From the NCBI GenBank assembly GCA_002633025.1, contig NMRB01000568.1:49134-113133 (forward strand): a stretch of DNA of 64,000 nt, in the 5' to 3' direction. Positions 20,945 through 32,900 of the stretch are shown piece by piece. Made by a program: the position numbers and the translations under genes. The stretch comes from Notospermus geniculatus (taxonomy: Eukaryota; Nemertea; Pilidiophora; Heteronemertea; Lineidae). The first letter of the stretch is position 1. Every line of letters starts with the position of its first letter. The notes beneath the pieces were generated by a model. It did not search any database, was not told the DNA's origin, and was given only the letters and a program-made list of their open reading frames with translations.

Positions 20945-23900
20945 CTGTATATGATAATGAGATACATGTATGTTGATGACCCGCACCGCCTTAGCCAATC
21001 ATTTCACGTGGATAGTACACTAAAGCTGATTGGAGCTGCTCGACCAATAAGGTGAATTTCTGATGTGGATAAGGCTTGACCGACCAATCACGTCACTTCG
21101 GCACTCATCGATAGTCCATCACAAAACACATCTCGCCAAGACGTACGGCTCGTCAAATCTCCTCCCTGTGACAGCTTTATCGTGCGTGTTGGCCTCAACC
21201 ACAGAATGGCAGTTGCTCGAGTCGTTGGCAAGCCACAAGGAAGCCAACAACGGAGAACACTCCACTGCCCACTAGAGAGGTTAACTGCTGAACTGCATGC
21301 CAACAAAAAGTCCCCACGCGACGAGCAAGAGAAATGCTAACGCCCTGCAAACACCTCAAACTAAGGCTCAGAACATGATAGACCCCACGAGGCCAGAAGG
21401 GTGCCACCTTATTTGTCTTCGAGCTGTCAGGGTCTATCATGTTCTGAGGCTTCGTTTGAGGTGCTTGCAGGGCGTTTGCAATTCTCTTGCTCGTCGCAAG
21501 GGGGTTTTTTGTTCATGCAGTTCAGCTTTAACTCACACGAGAAAACTCTCACGTGGAGCAGCCAAAGTTGAGGATAGAAGAATGTGCAGCAAGGCGCCAG
21601 GCAAGGATTGACAGCAAAGGAGAGGTTATTGTTGGCGTGAACAAGTACCAACTCCACCGTGAAGACAAGGTCGATGTTTTGGTTGTTGACAACTGTTATG
21701 CGGAGACGCCATGATATGTGGCACCTTGGAGGAATTTCCTCCAAGGTGGCACGGATATTTGTTTGTCACTGAGACTCGTCATTGCAGACTAGGATACTCG
21801 AGTATCGCCGCGAGGCGACCGAAGTGAACTCACCATTAGAGGGTCAGAGCGCCTCCCTGCCTTGCTACCGCTAGACCTGCTGAACATTGTTGAGAAAGAC
21901 CGGGCATAGCCAGCTGAATCGCCAGGAGGTCCAGGTGGACCAGGTGGGCCAGGTGGGCCAGCTGGACCATCATTACCATCATCTCCAGATGCACCACGTG
22001 GACCTTGACGGCCAGGCTCTCCGGGAGGACCCATGGGACCTGGTGGGCCATTGTTTCCTCTTGGACCAGTTGTTCCTCGTGCACCGGGTGGTCCAGGCTG
22101 TCCGGGTTGTCCATTATCACCAGCTGGACCTGTGGGTCCTGGCATTCCTCGCATTCCTTGCAGACCTGTCCAGCCTTTGTCTCCCTTGTTGCCAGCCGTA
22201 CCACGCTCGCCTTTGATACCTTGTACTCCACGGGCACCAGTGATACCACGTGCGCCGTCAGGACCTTGTGGACCAGCTGGGCCGGGTTCACCCCTCTCTC
22301 CTCTATCTCCAGCTGGGCCAGCGGGGCCAGATGGACCTGGGGAACCCATTGGGCCTGGCATTCCAGATGGACCTGGCTGACCTGGCTGACCTGTTGGTCC
22401 CTTCTCACCGTTGCGTCCGTCTGTTCCTGGAGTACCTTCTTTACCAGGCTGTCCGTCGTTTCCTGCGTGACCTCCAGCACCAGGTGGTCCCATAGGTCCT
22501 CGTGGACCAACTGGCCCTCTGCCTCCATCCTTGCCGGCGTTGCCGCTTGCACCAGGCTCTCCACGAGGTCCTGCTGGGCCAGTAGATCCAGGCTCTCCAC
22601 GAATACCAGGAAGTCCACTCATTCCTCTTGGTCCTGGTGGGCCGGATGCACCCATAGGTCCAGGGTTTCCATCACGTCCGTCATTGCCAGACTCTCCCTT
22701 ACTACCGTCCAAACCAGCTGGTCCGGGTTGTCCATTGTCACCAGGGCGTCCAGCAGGACCAGCCTCTCCGCCGAGACCACGATCACCTGGCTTGCCCTGT
22801 GGGCCCGTGGGTCCAGGCCCACCGGTTGGACCAGCAGGGCCTTGTGGGCCTGGTGGTCCGATAGGACCAGCGGGTCCGGTCGCTCCGTTCTTACCATTCT
22901 CACCTCTTGGTCCGCTTCGTCCTTCAACCCCGTCTTTACCCTAAGAATTGAAATGGTTACTTTTATTATTAGGAAAATGAATCAATGGTACATGGAAATT
23001 TACAGAGGCACCAGTAGAGTATAAGCCCTGTTTACACTACATAAAAACCCGCGTCCCATCCGGGCTTTTTCTGTCTACACCTGTTAAAAGCGCGGGTCTA
23101 ATAGATCCCGGGATGAAAAACCGTGTCTTTAACCGTGAACAAAGCAGATCGTGGGAAAAAGTAGATTAAGTTTTTAGCAATTAAGGTCAGCTAGATTTTA
23201 GCAGTGTAGACGCGCGCCGGGGGTCTCAGGCGGGTTTTTAGGCCCAGGCTTGACACGGGTCTCAAAAAACCAGGGGATTTCTGTGTAGTGTGACCAAGGC
23301 TGTAAACTGCACAGGGGCGATGTCACCGAATGACGTCATGCAATGCTTCTTCACTATTGTCGTTATAGGTGGCTTAAAGTGTAACACAATGTCTGCCAAA
23401 AAAATCTTTTGAATATACGGCAAGTGGCAATAAGTTCCTCGAATTTGTGTGTAGGCTACACGGAACTTACTGGTGGTCCAGAAGGTCCGCGCATTCCTCT
23501 TGACCCGGGCCTGCCAGTAGATCCTGGGGATCCAGGGCCACCGGTGTCTCCCTTAGGTCCTGGGGGTCCGGCATTTCCTGCCGATCCAGGGCGTCCATTC
23601 TCTCCTGGCACTCCAGGTGGACCTGGGTCTCCGGGCTTGCCGTTGTAACCGTCCTCTCCTGGGGGTCCTTGGTCGCCGACGCTACCCTTACCGCTGCTGA
23701 GACCATGGGGTCCAGCTACACCTGGGTCACCCTGCAGACCTGGTTTACCTTGTGGTCCTGGGCCGCCTGGTGGACCGGGTGGTCCACCATCACCACGATC
23801 TCCCTTCGGTCCCTTTCCTCCTGGGCCGCCAGGTTCTCCAGGAATACCCTACGAGAAAAGCAACAGTGTTCAACGGTTTAAACGCAGGTGTACAATATGT

Positions 23901-26900
23901 CACGGGCACCCCGAACACTGTCAGTAATGATTTGACGCAGTTTCCTAGCGGAAAAACAGTAAAATGATCATACCCACGAAGAGAGCTTCGGAGCTCTCTT
24001 CTTTGGCATGATCAATTTACTGTTTTTCCGCCAGGAAACTGCGTCAAATCATTACTGACAGTGTTCGGGGTGCCCGTGAATATGTGAATGTCATCAGTGC
24101 ACGGACTTACAATTAGACCTTGTCCTCCCCGTTCGCCCTTGCTTCCAGCGGGTCCTGACGGGCCTCTGTCACCATCTCTACCTCCAGGACCAGATGGACC
24201 ACGTGTACCAGGGGGACCTCTGCCGCCAGGCTCACCACGGTCTCCAGGGGGGCCGCGCTCGCCTCGTTGTCCGGCCTCACCATCTTTACCCGCGGGGCCA
24301 GGGGCACCAATCTCTCCAATCTTGCCCTGTTCTCCTACAGGACCCTGTGGACCGGGTTGTCCTACAAGATCGAGAATGATCCGATCAAGTTTGGGGATTA
24401 TTTGCGAGTTTCAAACCTGCCCTCTGAAACTTTCCCCAATGCGTCATCATTGCTGCTTTGGCCACGTTCTCATGCGCAGTTGAAAGAAATAAAATAGTGC
24501 CAATGGCCCTGTGCCCGCTCGGCTTGGACAGCACGGTGGTAGGAATCATCAGAACCCCACATAAGCCATATCTTAAGTACATGTGTACAAACATGCCAAG
24601 GCCATGTAAAAGTATTGACTATGAACATGTAGGCCTACCTCAGTATGGTTTATACAAACATTGAAACTTGCCTGCTGACAAATCAACAACTCGAGTATTA
24701 TGTCATGTATCCTCATTAGATATACCCATGATAAAAATTTGACAAAGATCCGTCATTTTGTTAGGGAGAAATAACATTTTATGTTTTTCTACTTTGGCCC
24801 CCTAGTGGCAAAGTTAAGAATCAGATTCATTTCGCCGAAATTTTGTCTCTGAGTTGCTGCTGTAGCCTCGAGGTAGATATGTGCGAAGTTTCAAAGGAAT
24901 AGCTCAAACCATTACAAAAAAATGCCAACTTCGTAATTTCAGACGACCTTGAAAAGTAGGTCAAATTAAAATCTCGAGTGTTATGTTGTGCATCCTCATT
25001 GGATGGAAATAGCACTTTTAGTGATTTTGGTTTTTGCCCCCTAGTGGCAAAGTCAAGAATCAGATTTCACCGAAATTTTGTCTGTTAGTTGCTATAACCT
25101 AGAGGTACATGTGTACAAAGTTTCAACACAATAACTCAAACCATTATCAAAATATAGCCCTTTGAATATTTTCACAAAATGCCCCCTGTAGGCAAAATAG
25201 CAATCCAACCATGCTCAAAATCGAACTCGACCTAAATCTTAGGCCCATTTGTACGTACACCCACCAAAGACCAAAAAGATTCGTCAAAAAATAAAGGCAC
25301 TAGACCGCTAACAAACCAAAGGTTTACGGACGTACGAACGTACGGATGTACGGACTAACGCACGACAGACCCCCACTCAATGACCCAACCACAGCATAAG
25401 CCCTGCTGGGCCTTGCGGGCTAAAAATGACACGAAAACCTTTATTCTGTACAGAAAGAAACATTTTGTGACGCTTCCAACATGTATTCACTTTAGAGGAC
25501 GGGCCTGCTTCATAAAGTGACTTTAAGCTAATGGTACCTTTAATCAAATGGAAAATGCATTGAAATTAATGGTACCATTAGCTTAAAGTCACATTACGAA
25601 ACAGACCCCTGATCTTAATATCCGCTTACCGGTTTGGTGGCTATATTTCACAATATTACTTGCCGACTTCACCTGTAAACGATCACTCACCTTGGAAGCC
25701 GGGAGCACCTCGTCGACCGTTTGCCCCATCCTTTCCTCTCTCTCCAACTCGGCCTCTCTCTCCCCTTATACCTGGTGGTCCACCCTCGCCTGGATCTCCA
25801 GCTGGACCAGGAGGACCTGGGAGACCAGTACCGCCATCCTTTCCAGCCTCGCCCTAAAGAAATAAGTTTTTCGATCAGGCGAAATGATTTCCGTCGTGTG
25901 GGGAAGTTTCCACATCCAGACGAGGATACTCTCATTAAACTTCAAAACTGACGTCATTAGGAACACAAAGCCCTATTGCCGAGGTATTGCCTTAAGGCTG
26001 GAGGTACGTATGCCGATTTTATTGACGCTCTTTGAAAACAAGCGTCCTAACATATCATGACAAAAAGTAACTAACTGGTTTCAACAAAATGTTTTAGCTA
26101 CAACTTTTATGCTCCCGTTCTGCGAAAGAATTGTTTATTTTGACAAATTACGATGGAGTTAATTAAGTTATAACAACTTGTCAAAATTTGAGTTTTCATA
26201 CAATTTTGCAGACTTGGGATGCGACACATCAGTTTCCCACATAACATGCAGGCCTGATGCCTGCAGGTCCTAACGATCCGTTTTTTTACGAAAGTACTTT
26301 CCATTAAATTGCTATAAACTATTTAATGCCAAAAAAGGCTCGATTTACAGTTTTTGAAATATTTCACATTCCCGACCAACTATCAAAAAAAGGCGATAGT
26401 GTTGCACTAGAATGCACATATGGCAATAACATCCAAAAGAAATTTTTCAAATATATGTGTCCAAAAAAGAGAAAACTTGTATGGAAAATTTGAAAATTCC
26501 CATACCGCTCGCCAGTTACTTCTTTGTTATGTACGGGTGTCGCGGACTCACTGATAAGACCTCATGTTCATCTGTGGTCAATTGCAAACCTGATCAATGG
26601 GCCTATCTTTGACTGACCGACCATTGAAGTCCAAAAATTATTGCAATCTGTTTTCGAAAAGAGTATATCAGGGTGATTGGATTTAATCTGAATGTGAATG
26701 ACAGGTCGTTTGACCAGCGCACAAAGGAAAGTTCCGTCGATTGCCACTAGGGAATGAGCTCAGCTATAGGTTGCCCCCCCCCCCGTATTTTGTCCCGGGA
26801 TTTTGTCTCATCTACCTGTGCACCTCTGCCGCCGGGGGGTCCCTGTGGGCCTGGCAGACCTGGCTGACCAGTCTGTCCGGGTTCTCCGTTCTTTCCATCT

Positions 26901-29900
26901 TGACCAGAGGGACCTGTTGGACCGCGGGAACCTGGCTTGCCGGAAGTTCCTAGGAGACCGAGATGAAAACTTATTGACGGGAAAGCAAGATATGAGCAAA
27001 AAGCGATTTTCAAACAGGCCTACTTCGCCATTGCGTTCAACCAGAAGGCAAGCACAAAAATCGACACACGATATGATGATATACCGGTATATAAAGTCAA
27101 TTTCTAGAAAATGTGCGAATTTTCGACCCCAACCGGGGTCTTCTTCAGGCTGGAACTTTACAATCCGAAACTCTAGAACAAACTCTTGACCAAACAGAGT
27201 TTCGGATTGTAAAGTTCCAGCCTGAAGAACACCCCGGTTGGGGTCGAAAATTCGCAAATTTTCTGGAAATTGACTTTATATATATATCATCGCCATTGCG
27301 TTCGGTGGGAGAAATTCGGTTTCGGTATTTGCTGCATGGACAACTGCGGTGCGATTGCCTGAGTTTGCTGACAAGGGAACAACACATCGTGATTGGCGGC
27401 GACCCGACCTAAAAACAGAAAACTTTGGCAAATTGTTCCATTGCAACGCAGGTACGTACCTGGGGTGCCAGGGCTTCCTCTGGGACCTGGCTGACCGGCG
27501 TTTCCTGGGCGTCCCTGGTCTCCTGGGGTACCCTTGTCTCCATCAGTTCCGGGTTTGCCTGATGAACCATCCTCACCCTTAGGTCCAGGTGGACCGTCGG
27601 CACCCGGGGAACCGCGTGAACCTGGCTGTCCTCGCTCTCCTGGGAATCCTGGACCTCCAGGTTGACCTGGGTTACCTCGAGAACCCTACAATGTCAAAAA
27701 GGTAATATCAACACATAGGCCTAGGCCTAAACCCAACAGTAGGCAATCTGGGACCGAGATCATAGAGGGGTTTGCGCCAGGAGCTGCATGCACTGTAAAA
27801 AGAAATAGGCAGCGTACCCATGGCAATGGGTAAATTCCTTGTCCAATTTTTGAGCCCATTTCCCAAGGGCCCGCTGTACCCATCATACGGTACAAACAAC
27901 TCGGAATGAGTTTAGTGTTCCCATGTTGGTTTGTGTTCCCACAGCTCCGTACCAATGAAAACGGATGATTTTTTACAGTGTGGTGAATCGTTTAGTGTCT
28001 TGAGAGAAATCCCAGTCGTTTGTAAACCAAGTAAATGAGAAACCACTGCTTTGGAGAGTCTTAAAGGTGCTCTAGTTCGAATTGTAAACATTGAGGTTTG
28101 TTTATTTACATGGTTGATTATAATAGTTTTTTTTCCTCGGACAGGTGGCAGCACCGTGTATACCAAAACATTAATGTTATCTACATGTATTTTATATCTA
28201 TCTTGATAAATATTCTTGTAACTGAAATATATTTATGATTTTACGCTCAAAAACACACAAAAAGTTGTGAAAGGCGAGATTTAATTCGATTTTATCTGAT
28301 TTGTTAGTACCAGAAGTTGACAATAGGTGGCACACCGTAATGTTTACAATTCGAACTAGAGCACCTTTAATGGATACTATACTGTATAGATCTTGCTTAC
28401 CCTCTTTCCTGATGCACCTCGTGGGCCTCTTGGTCCTGGCTCTCCGGGCAAGCCATCTTTTCCTGGCGTACCAGCATCTCCACTAAAACCGGGGCTACCT
28501 TGCGGGCCGACGTCTCCCTTAATGCCGCCAGGACCTTGTGGACCAGCTGCTCCTGCAATACCTGGGGGTCCTGGGAAACCTTGAGGTCCGCCTGGACCTG
28601 GCGCACCCTACAATAACATGATATAGTGGAAGATAAAACCCCACAGTATTGAATTTTACGATACATGTATTTTCAAAATGTTAGGAGAGAGCACAAAGAG
28701 GTCTCATAGCCTTGTGAAGGTCCCCAAAATGCTTGTCTGATACGTACTTCAGAGAATCAAGGCCTAGTTTTCAGCACACATTAGAAAAAACGACAGGGAG
28801 AGCTCTAATGTATTCAGATGGAGCGCAGTACATTTTACACTACGCTGACGTCGTGCACTGACGTCAAGAATCGCGGCGATGATTTGCGTTTTTCAAATTC
28901 AATACAGTGGGGCTTTAAGCCTACACCACTCGTCCCTTGCTCAAGGTATACATCCGAAATATCTACTTTGATCGACCAGAAAAAGCGGTTTTTCAAGAGA
29001 GACTTTAAAGGGAGTCTAGAGGCAGCTTGCTATTGGGCTACTAGTACTGCGACTATACAACAGGTGGGGCTAGTAACTGATAAACTGTGGATCAAATTTT
29101 GACACTCATGAAATTTTACTTCAAAAATGATCCCAAGTTGGATCCTCATGCCATCAATTCTGTGTTGGTATAATCATATCAATATGCACTAAAAAGCAGT
29201 CTCTAGAGGTCCTTTAATCATTCGCCCATGCTATAGGCCTACTTGGCGCCTTTAGTGATGGTCTGTCGTGGGTGCGCGCGTCCGTCCGTGCGCGTCCGTA
29301 TATCTGTCCATAAACGTTTCCATTGTCAGATGGATGGCGCCTTTAGTTTTTCACAGATCATTTTCACATTGCATATGGCTGTGTATGATGACCCCAAAAG
29401 CAAGGTCAAGTTCGATTTTGGATGCGATGCGATTCCTTTTTTAGCCGGTATGCGGCGTTTTTTGCGAGGTTACTGGAAAGGAAACAGATGAAGCCAGCCA
29501 GACGACGTTATACTTACAATTCCTCCCTTCTCACCCTGCTCGCCGGGGCTTCCCTCTGGGCCAGATTGGCCGGGCGAACCTGGCTGTCCAGGGGCGCCAG
29601 TCTCACCACGCGGGCCTTGCAGACCAACGCTTCCCTTGGCTCCAGTGGGACCAGCATCTCCCTAGAAGAGGACAAAACAGCAGAATGAAAAAAAGTTGCC
29701 TTGGTGAAACTTACTGTCCACTTCTTCCATTATTTAAAGAAAGAATTTTTAGTGTCAAGTTGATTGTGGAATTGCCGCAACATTCTTGATTTCAGAATCA
29801 AACCGATAAGGGATGCCCGGATTAAGCTGAATTTAGCTGACACGCGGAATGCGGATTGCGGAACGCGGAAGCGGAAAATGCAATGCATTTCGCATACAAC

Positions 29901-32900
29901 AAATCGCCTCCACCGGGGATTCCGCGGCCCTATACCGCATTCCGCGTGTCAGCTAAATGCAGCTTTAAGCACCATTGAATGCAGATTTTTTTTCGGCACC
30001 ATTGAATTCGACCCTGGAGAGTTCAAGACCTTAATCCTGTAACGAACAATACATGGGGACATCAGGAAGACAGAAGCATTAGATTCTATCACACTTGGAG
30101 TCCACAATTACCTTATTTCCAGATGGGCCGGGGAATCCAGGGGGACCTGTTTGTCCGTTTGGTCCAGGTGGGCCGGGAGGACCACCCAGACCGTCAAGAC
30201 CACGAGCTCCAGCTGGACCGGTGGCGCCGTCCCTTCCTCTCTCTCCCGTTGTGCCGCGAGGGCCCATCGGTCCTGGGGGTCCAGGCTGGCCTATTTCGCC
30301 TGTAGGTCCCTTCGATCCTGGTTTGCCAGAGTCTCCCTTTTTGCCTGGTAGGCCTCTGAAGCCCATATGTCCCTTGGCTCCTGGCATGCCGGGCATACCT
30401 GCCATACCTCGGCTACCTGGCTGACCGGGAAGACCGCGTGGACCGGGGTCACCATCACGTCCTTGTTCGCCCTGGAGCAAGACAATTCAGTCATGTTGGG
30501 TTATATCAAAAATACAATGTAGATAAGCTCGCTTATCTATTTTTGGTTATATGAATAAAGACTGGCAAATGCTTTTGCTTGAATTTTGCAATACAAATGC
30601 ACTAGGCAATGCTGTAAAAACTGAAGTACATGTAAAAGCATTTGCTAGTCTTTATTCTTATGACCCAATTAAGTCAACAGAGAAATGGGGATTAACACAG
30701 GTTAAATCTCCTCTTATTCATCAGAAGTTAACCGGTTTTTGTAGGATTGGTAAAAAGTCGAACAGAAAATAGCTCATAGCAGTCAAAAATGGAAGCAAAA
30801 CAAACACATGTGCAACAGATTGAAAGATTAAAATTTTGCGTTTACTTACGTCCTTGCCAGCAAATCCAGGTTGGCCTGGTGGACCACGTGGTCCAGTAGG
30901 TCCGGGTGGACCTGGCTCTCCGGGTTCTCCTCTTGCTCCCTGGAAACCTGGGGTACCAGCTGGACCTGGTGGACCGGCGGGTCCGCGGGGACCTGGGGGA
31001 CCCTTAAGTGCAAACAGAGTTCATCAGTTTTCGATTACGGTAGGCCAACTTTATTAGGGAGGTTTAGAAATCAAACGATAAACGTAAACTACGACAACGT
31101 TATTTTTCATACAACACATTAAGCAGATTTTATATTGCAATTCCGGTACAAAAATAATGTTATCGTTAACGTTTACGTTAATCGTTTGATTTCTAAACAT
31201 CCCTAATAATTCAAAGCAAATGATGGAGATCCGACCATACTGTGCGCATGTCCAGTGTTCGCTTATTCTGCCTGGAGAGTGGAAAATCTCAGGCAGAGGG
31301 AAGCGATTGAAATGTCTTTGTGGTTCATCAATTGTCATTAGGGAGGTTAAGAAATCAAACGATAAACGTAAACTTTACGACAACGTTATTTTTCATACTA
31401 CACATTCTCCAGATTTTATATTGTTTTTCGTTACAAAAATGACGTTGTCGTTAACGTTTACGTTTATCGTTTGCGATTACGTTTATCACTCTAAACCTCC
31501 CTATAGCCATCGAACTTCTTCATCAGCTCAACATCAGCCCCGTTCAAGCGAAAGGGGCCATGTAGGCCTGCGATGGCTGGGGGTAGGCCTTCTACTAGCA
31601 GTTTCCATTTCAAACAATTTGTAATGGATACCGTCAACAGGGATGATTCAAGATACTTACAGGCGCGGCAGTTAAGCTACTAGCTACCGGATAGCCTGAC
31701 CGTGGTCCCTTCTCTCCCTGCTGGTTCTGGTACTGGCTAAGGTAACCCCACCATGTCTCGCGAGCTGGCTGCGGGCCCCTGACTCCTGTCTCACCAGGGC
31801 GACCGTTCTTTCCGTCGTCGCCTGGGTCACCCACTTCTCCCTGTTTGCCATGGCGTCCCGGACGGCCGGGTGGCCCCGTGGGGTCGGGTTGTTTGTTCTC
31901 CCTCTGAGTGTCGGCCTGGAGCGCCCCCTGGAGGTTATCATAATGGCGTCGCTGTGGAAAGAAATGGACAAGTCAGTCGGCCAGTTGAATGAAACGAATT
32001 TTTGAAACAATTCTTTTAGCAAAGTGACGTGGGACCGGCTGAGCCCCATCGTAATGCTTATATGTATCACTACCTCCTCCCCCCCCCCACACACACACCG
32101 TCACCACCATCAGACACACGCATAGCATAGGCCTACCCCACTCCCATGCGCACTGACTGATGTGGGACCTCCAGGACCTCTTCAACCTCCTCCCTGACAT
32201 CATTTACGTCCATTTCATTTGTGCGGAACCCGCATTACTTTTTATCACGACAGGGCGGCGCTGCGAGCGGTGCGACTGATGACGTCAAAACAGAGTACTG
32301 ACGTCACCTGAAGACGCCCTTGACGCCGTGCAACACGGACAAGAAGTTCCCGCGAGATTTCACGAAGTTTTGAGGAATCATGGGATTGGATGAAGTGAAA
32401 TCTCTAGCATATTTGGCTGATATGTTGAGAAAAAATCCATAACGTCAGGCTCTGATCTGTTTCAGATTCGGACAAGACGTCGAAGAAAGACACAATCGCT
32501 CACAGCGCCTCAAGAACATGTAGCAGTAGGTTTCTAGATTGCTTAAAGAGCGGTTTACACATGCAAGAGCGGTTTAAACATGGGCCATTGAACCATCTTT
32601 TTTAAGATGGGGGTTTGGCCTACCGGCGGTAGTGGTTTAAGGCGTGCTGCCCCTTAGTGTTGGCGATTGATGCCTTATGCGAGGGTCCGTGGGTTCGATT
32701 CTGGTAGGAAGCAATGTCTTTCACCTTAGAAACCCGATTTCTATTTCATATTCTTTACACATGCAACTTCAACTTGTTGCATAAACCTGATGAGACCAAA
32801 AAGTTTCATCAAAGTGTAAACGGGCATGCAACTTTTTGCAACTTCCTACTGCAACTTGTTGCAAATTTAAGATCCCAGATCCTATTTTCTGGTGAAGTTG

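Larger units (their letters stand above)
14845..21379. repeat. Large duplicated block, copy 2
   Basis: Second copy of the block at 1-6,692. It differs by scattered substitutions, short indels, a MITE insertion at 16,541-16,651, a 38-base palindromic junction at 15,803-15,840 and a single N at 15,897. It contains 16,830-18,588, which corresponds to the N gap of copy 1. On its right side it continues into the collagen telopeptide/helix exon, so this copy has the native gene context. Confidence 0.92.

Noticed and set aside
22005-23024. Long plus-strand ORF of 339 codons and other plus-strand Pro/Gly-rich ORFs between 22 and 31 kb
   Set aside because: They are antisense shadows of the Gly-X-Y exons; the repeated GGN-CCN pattern keeps other frames open.
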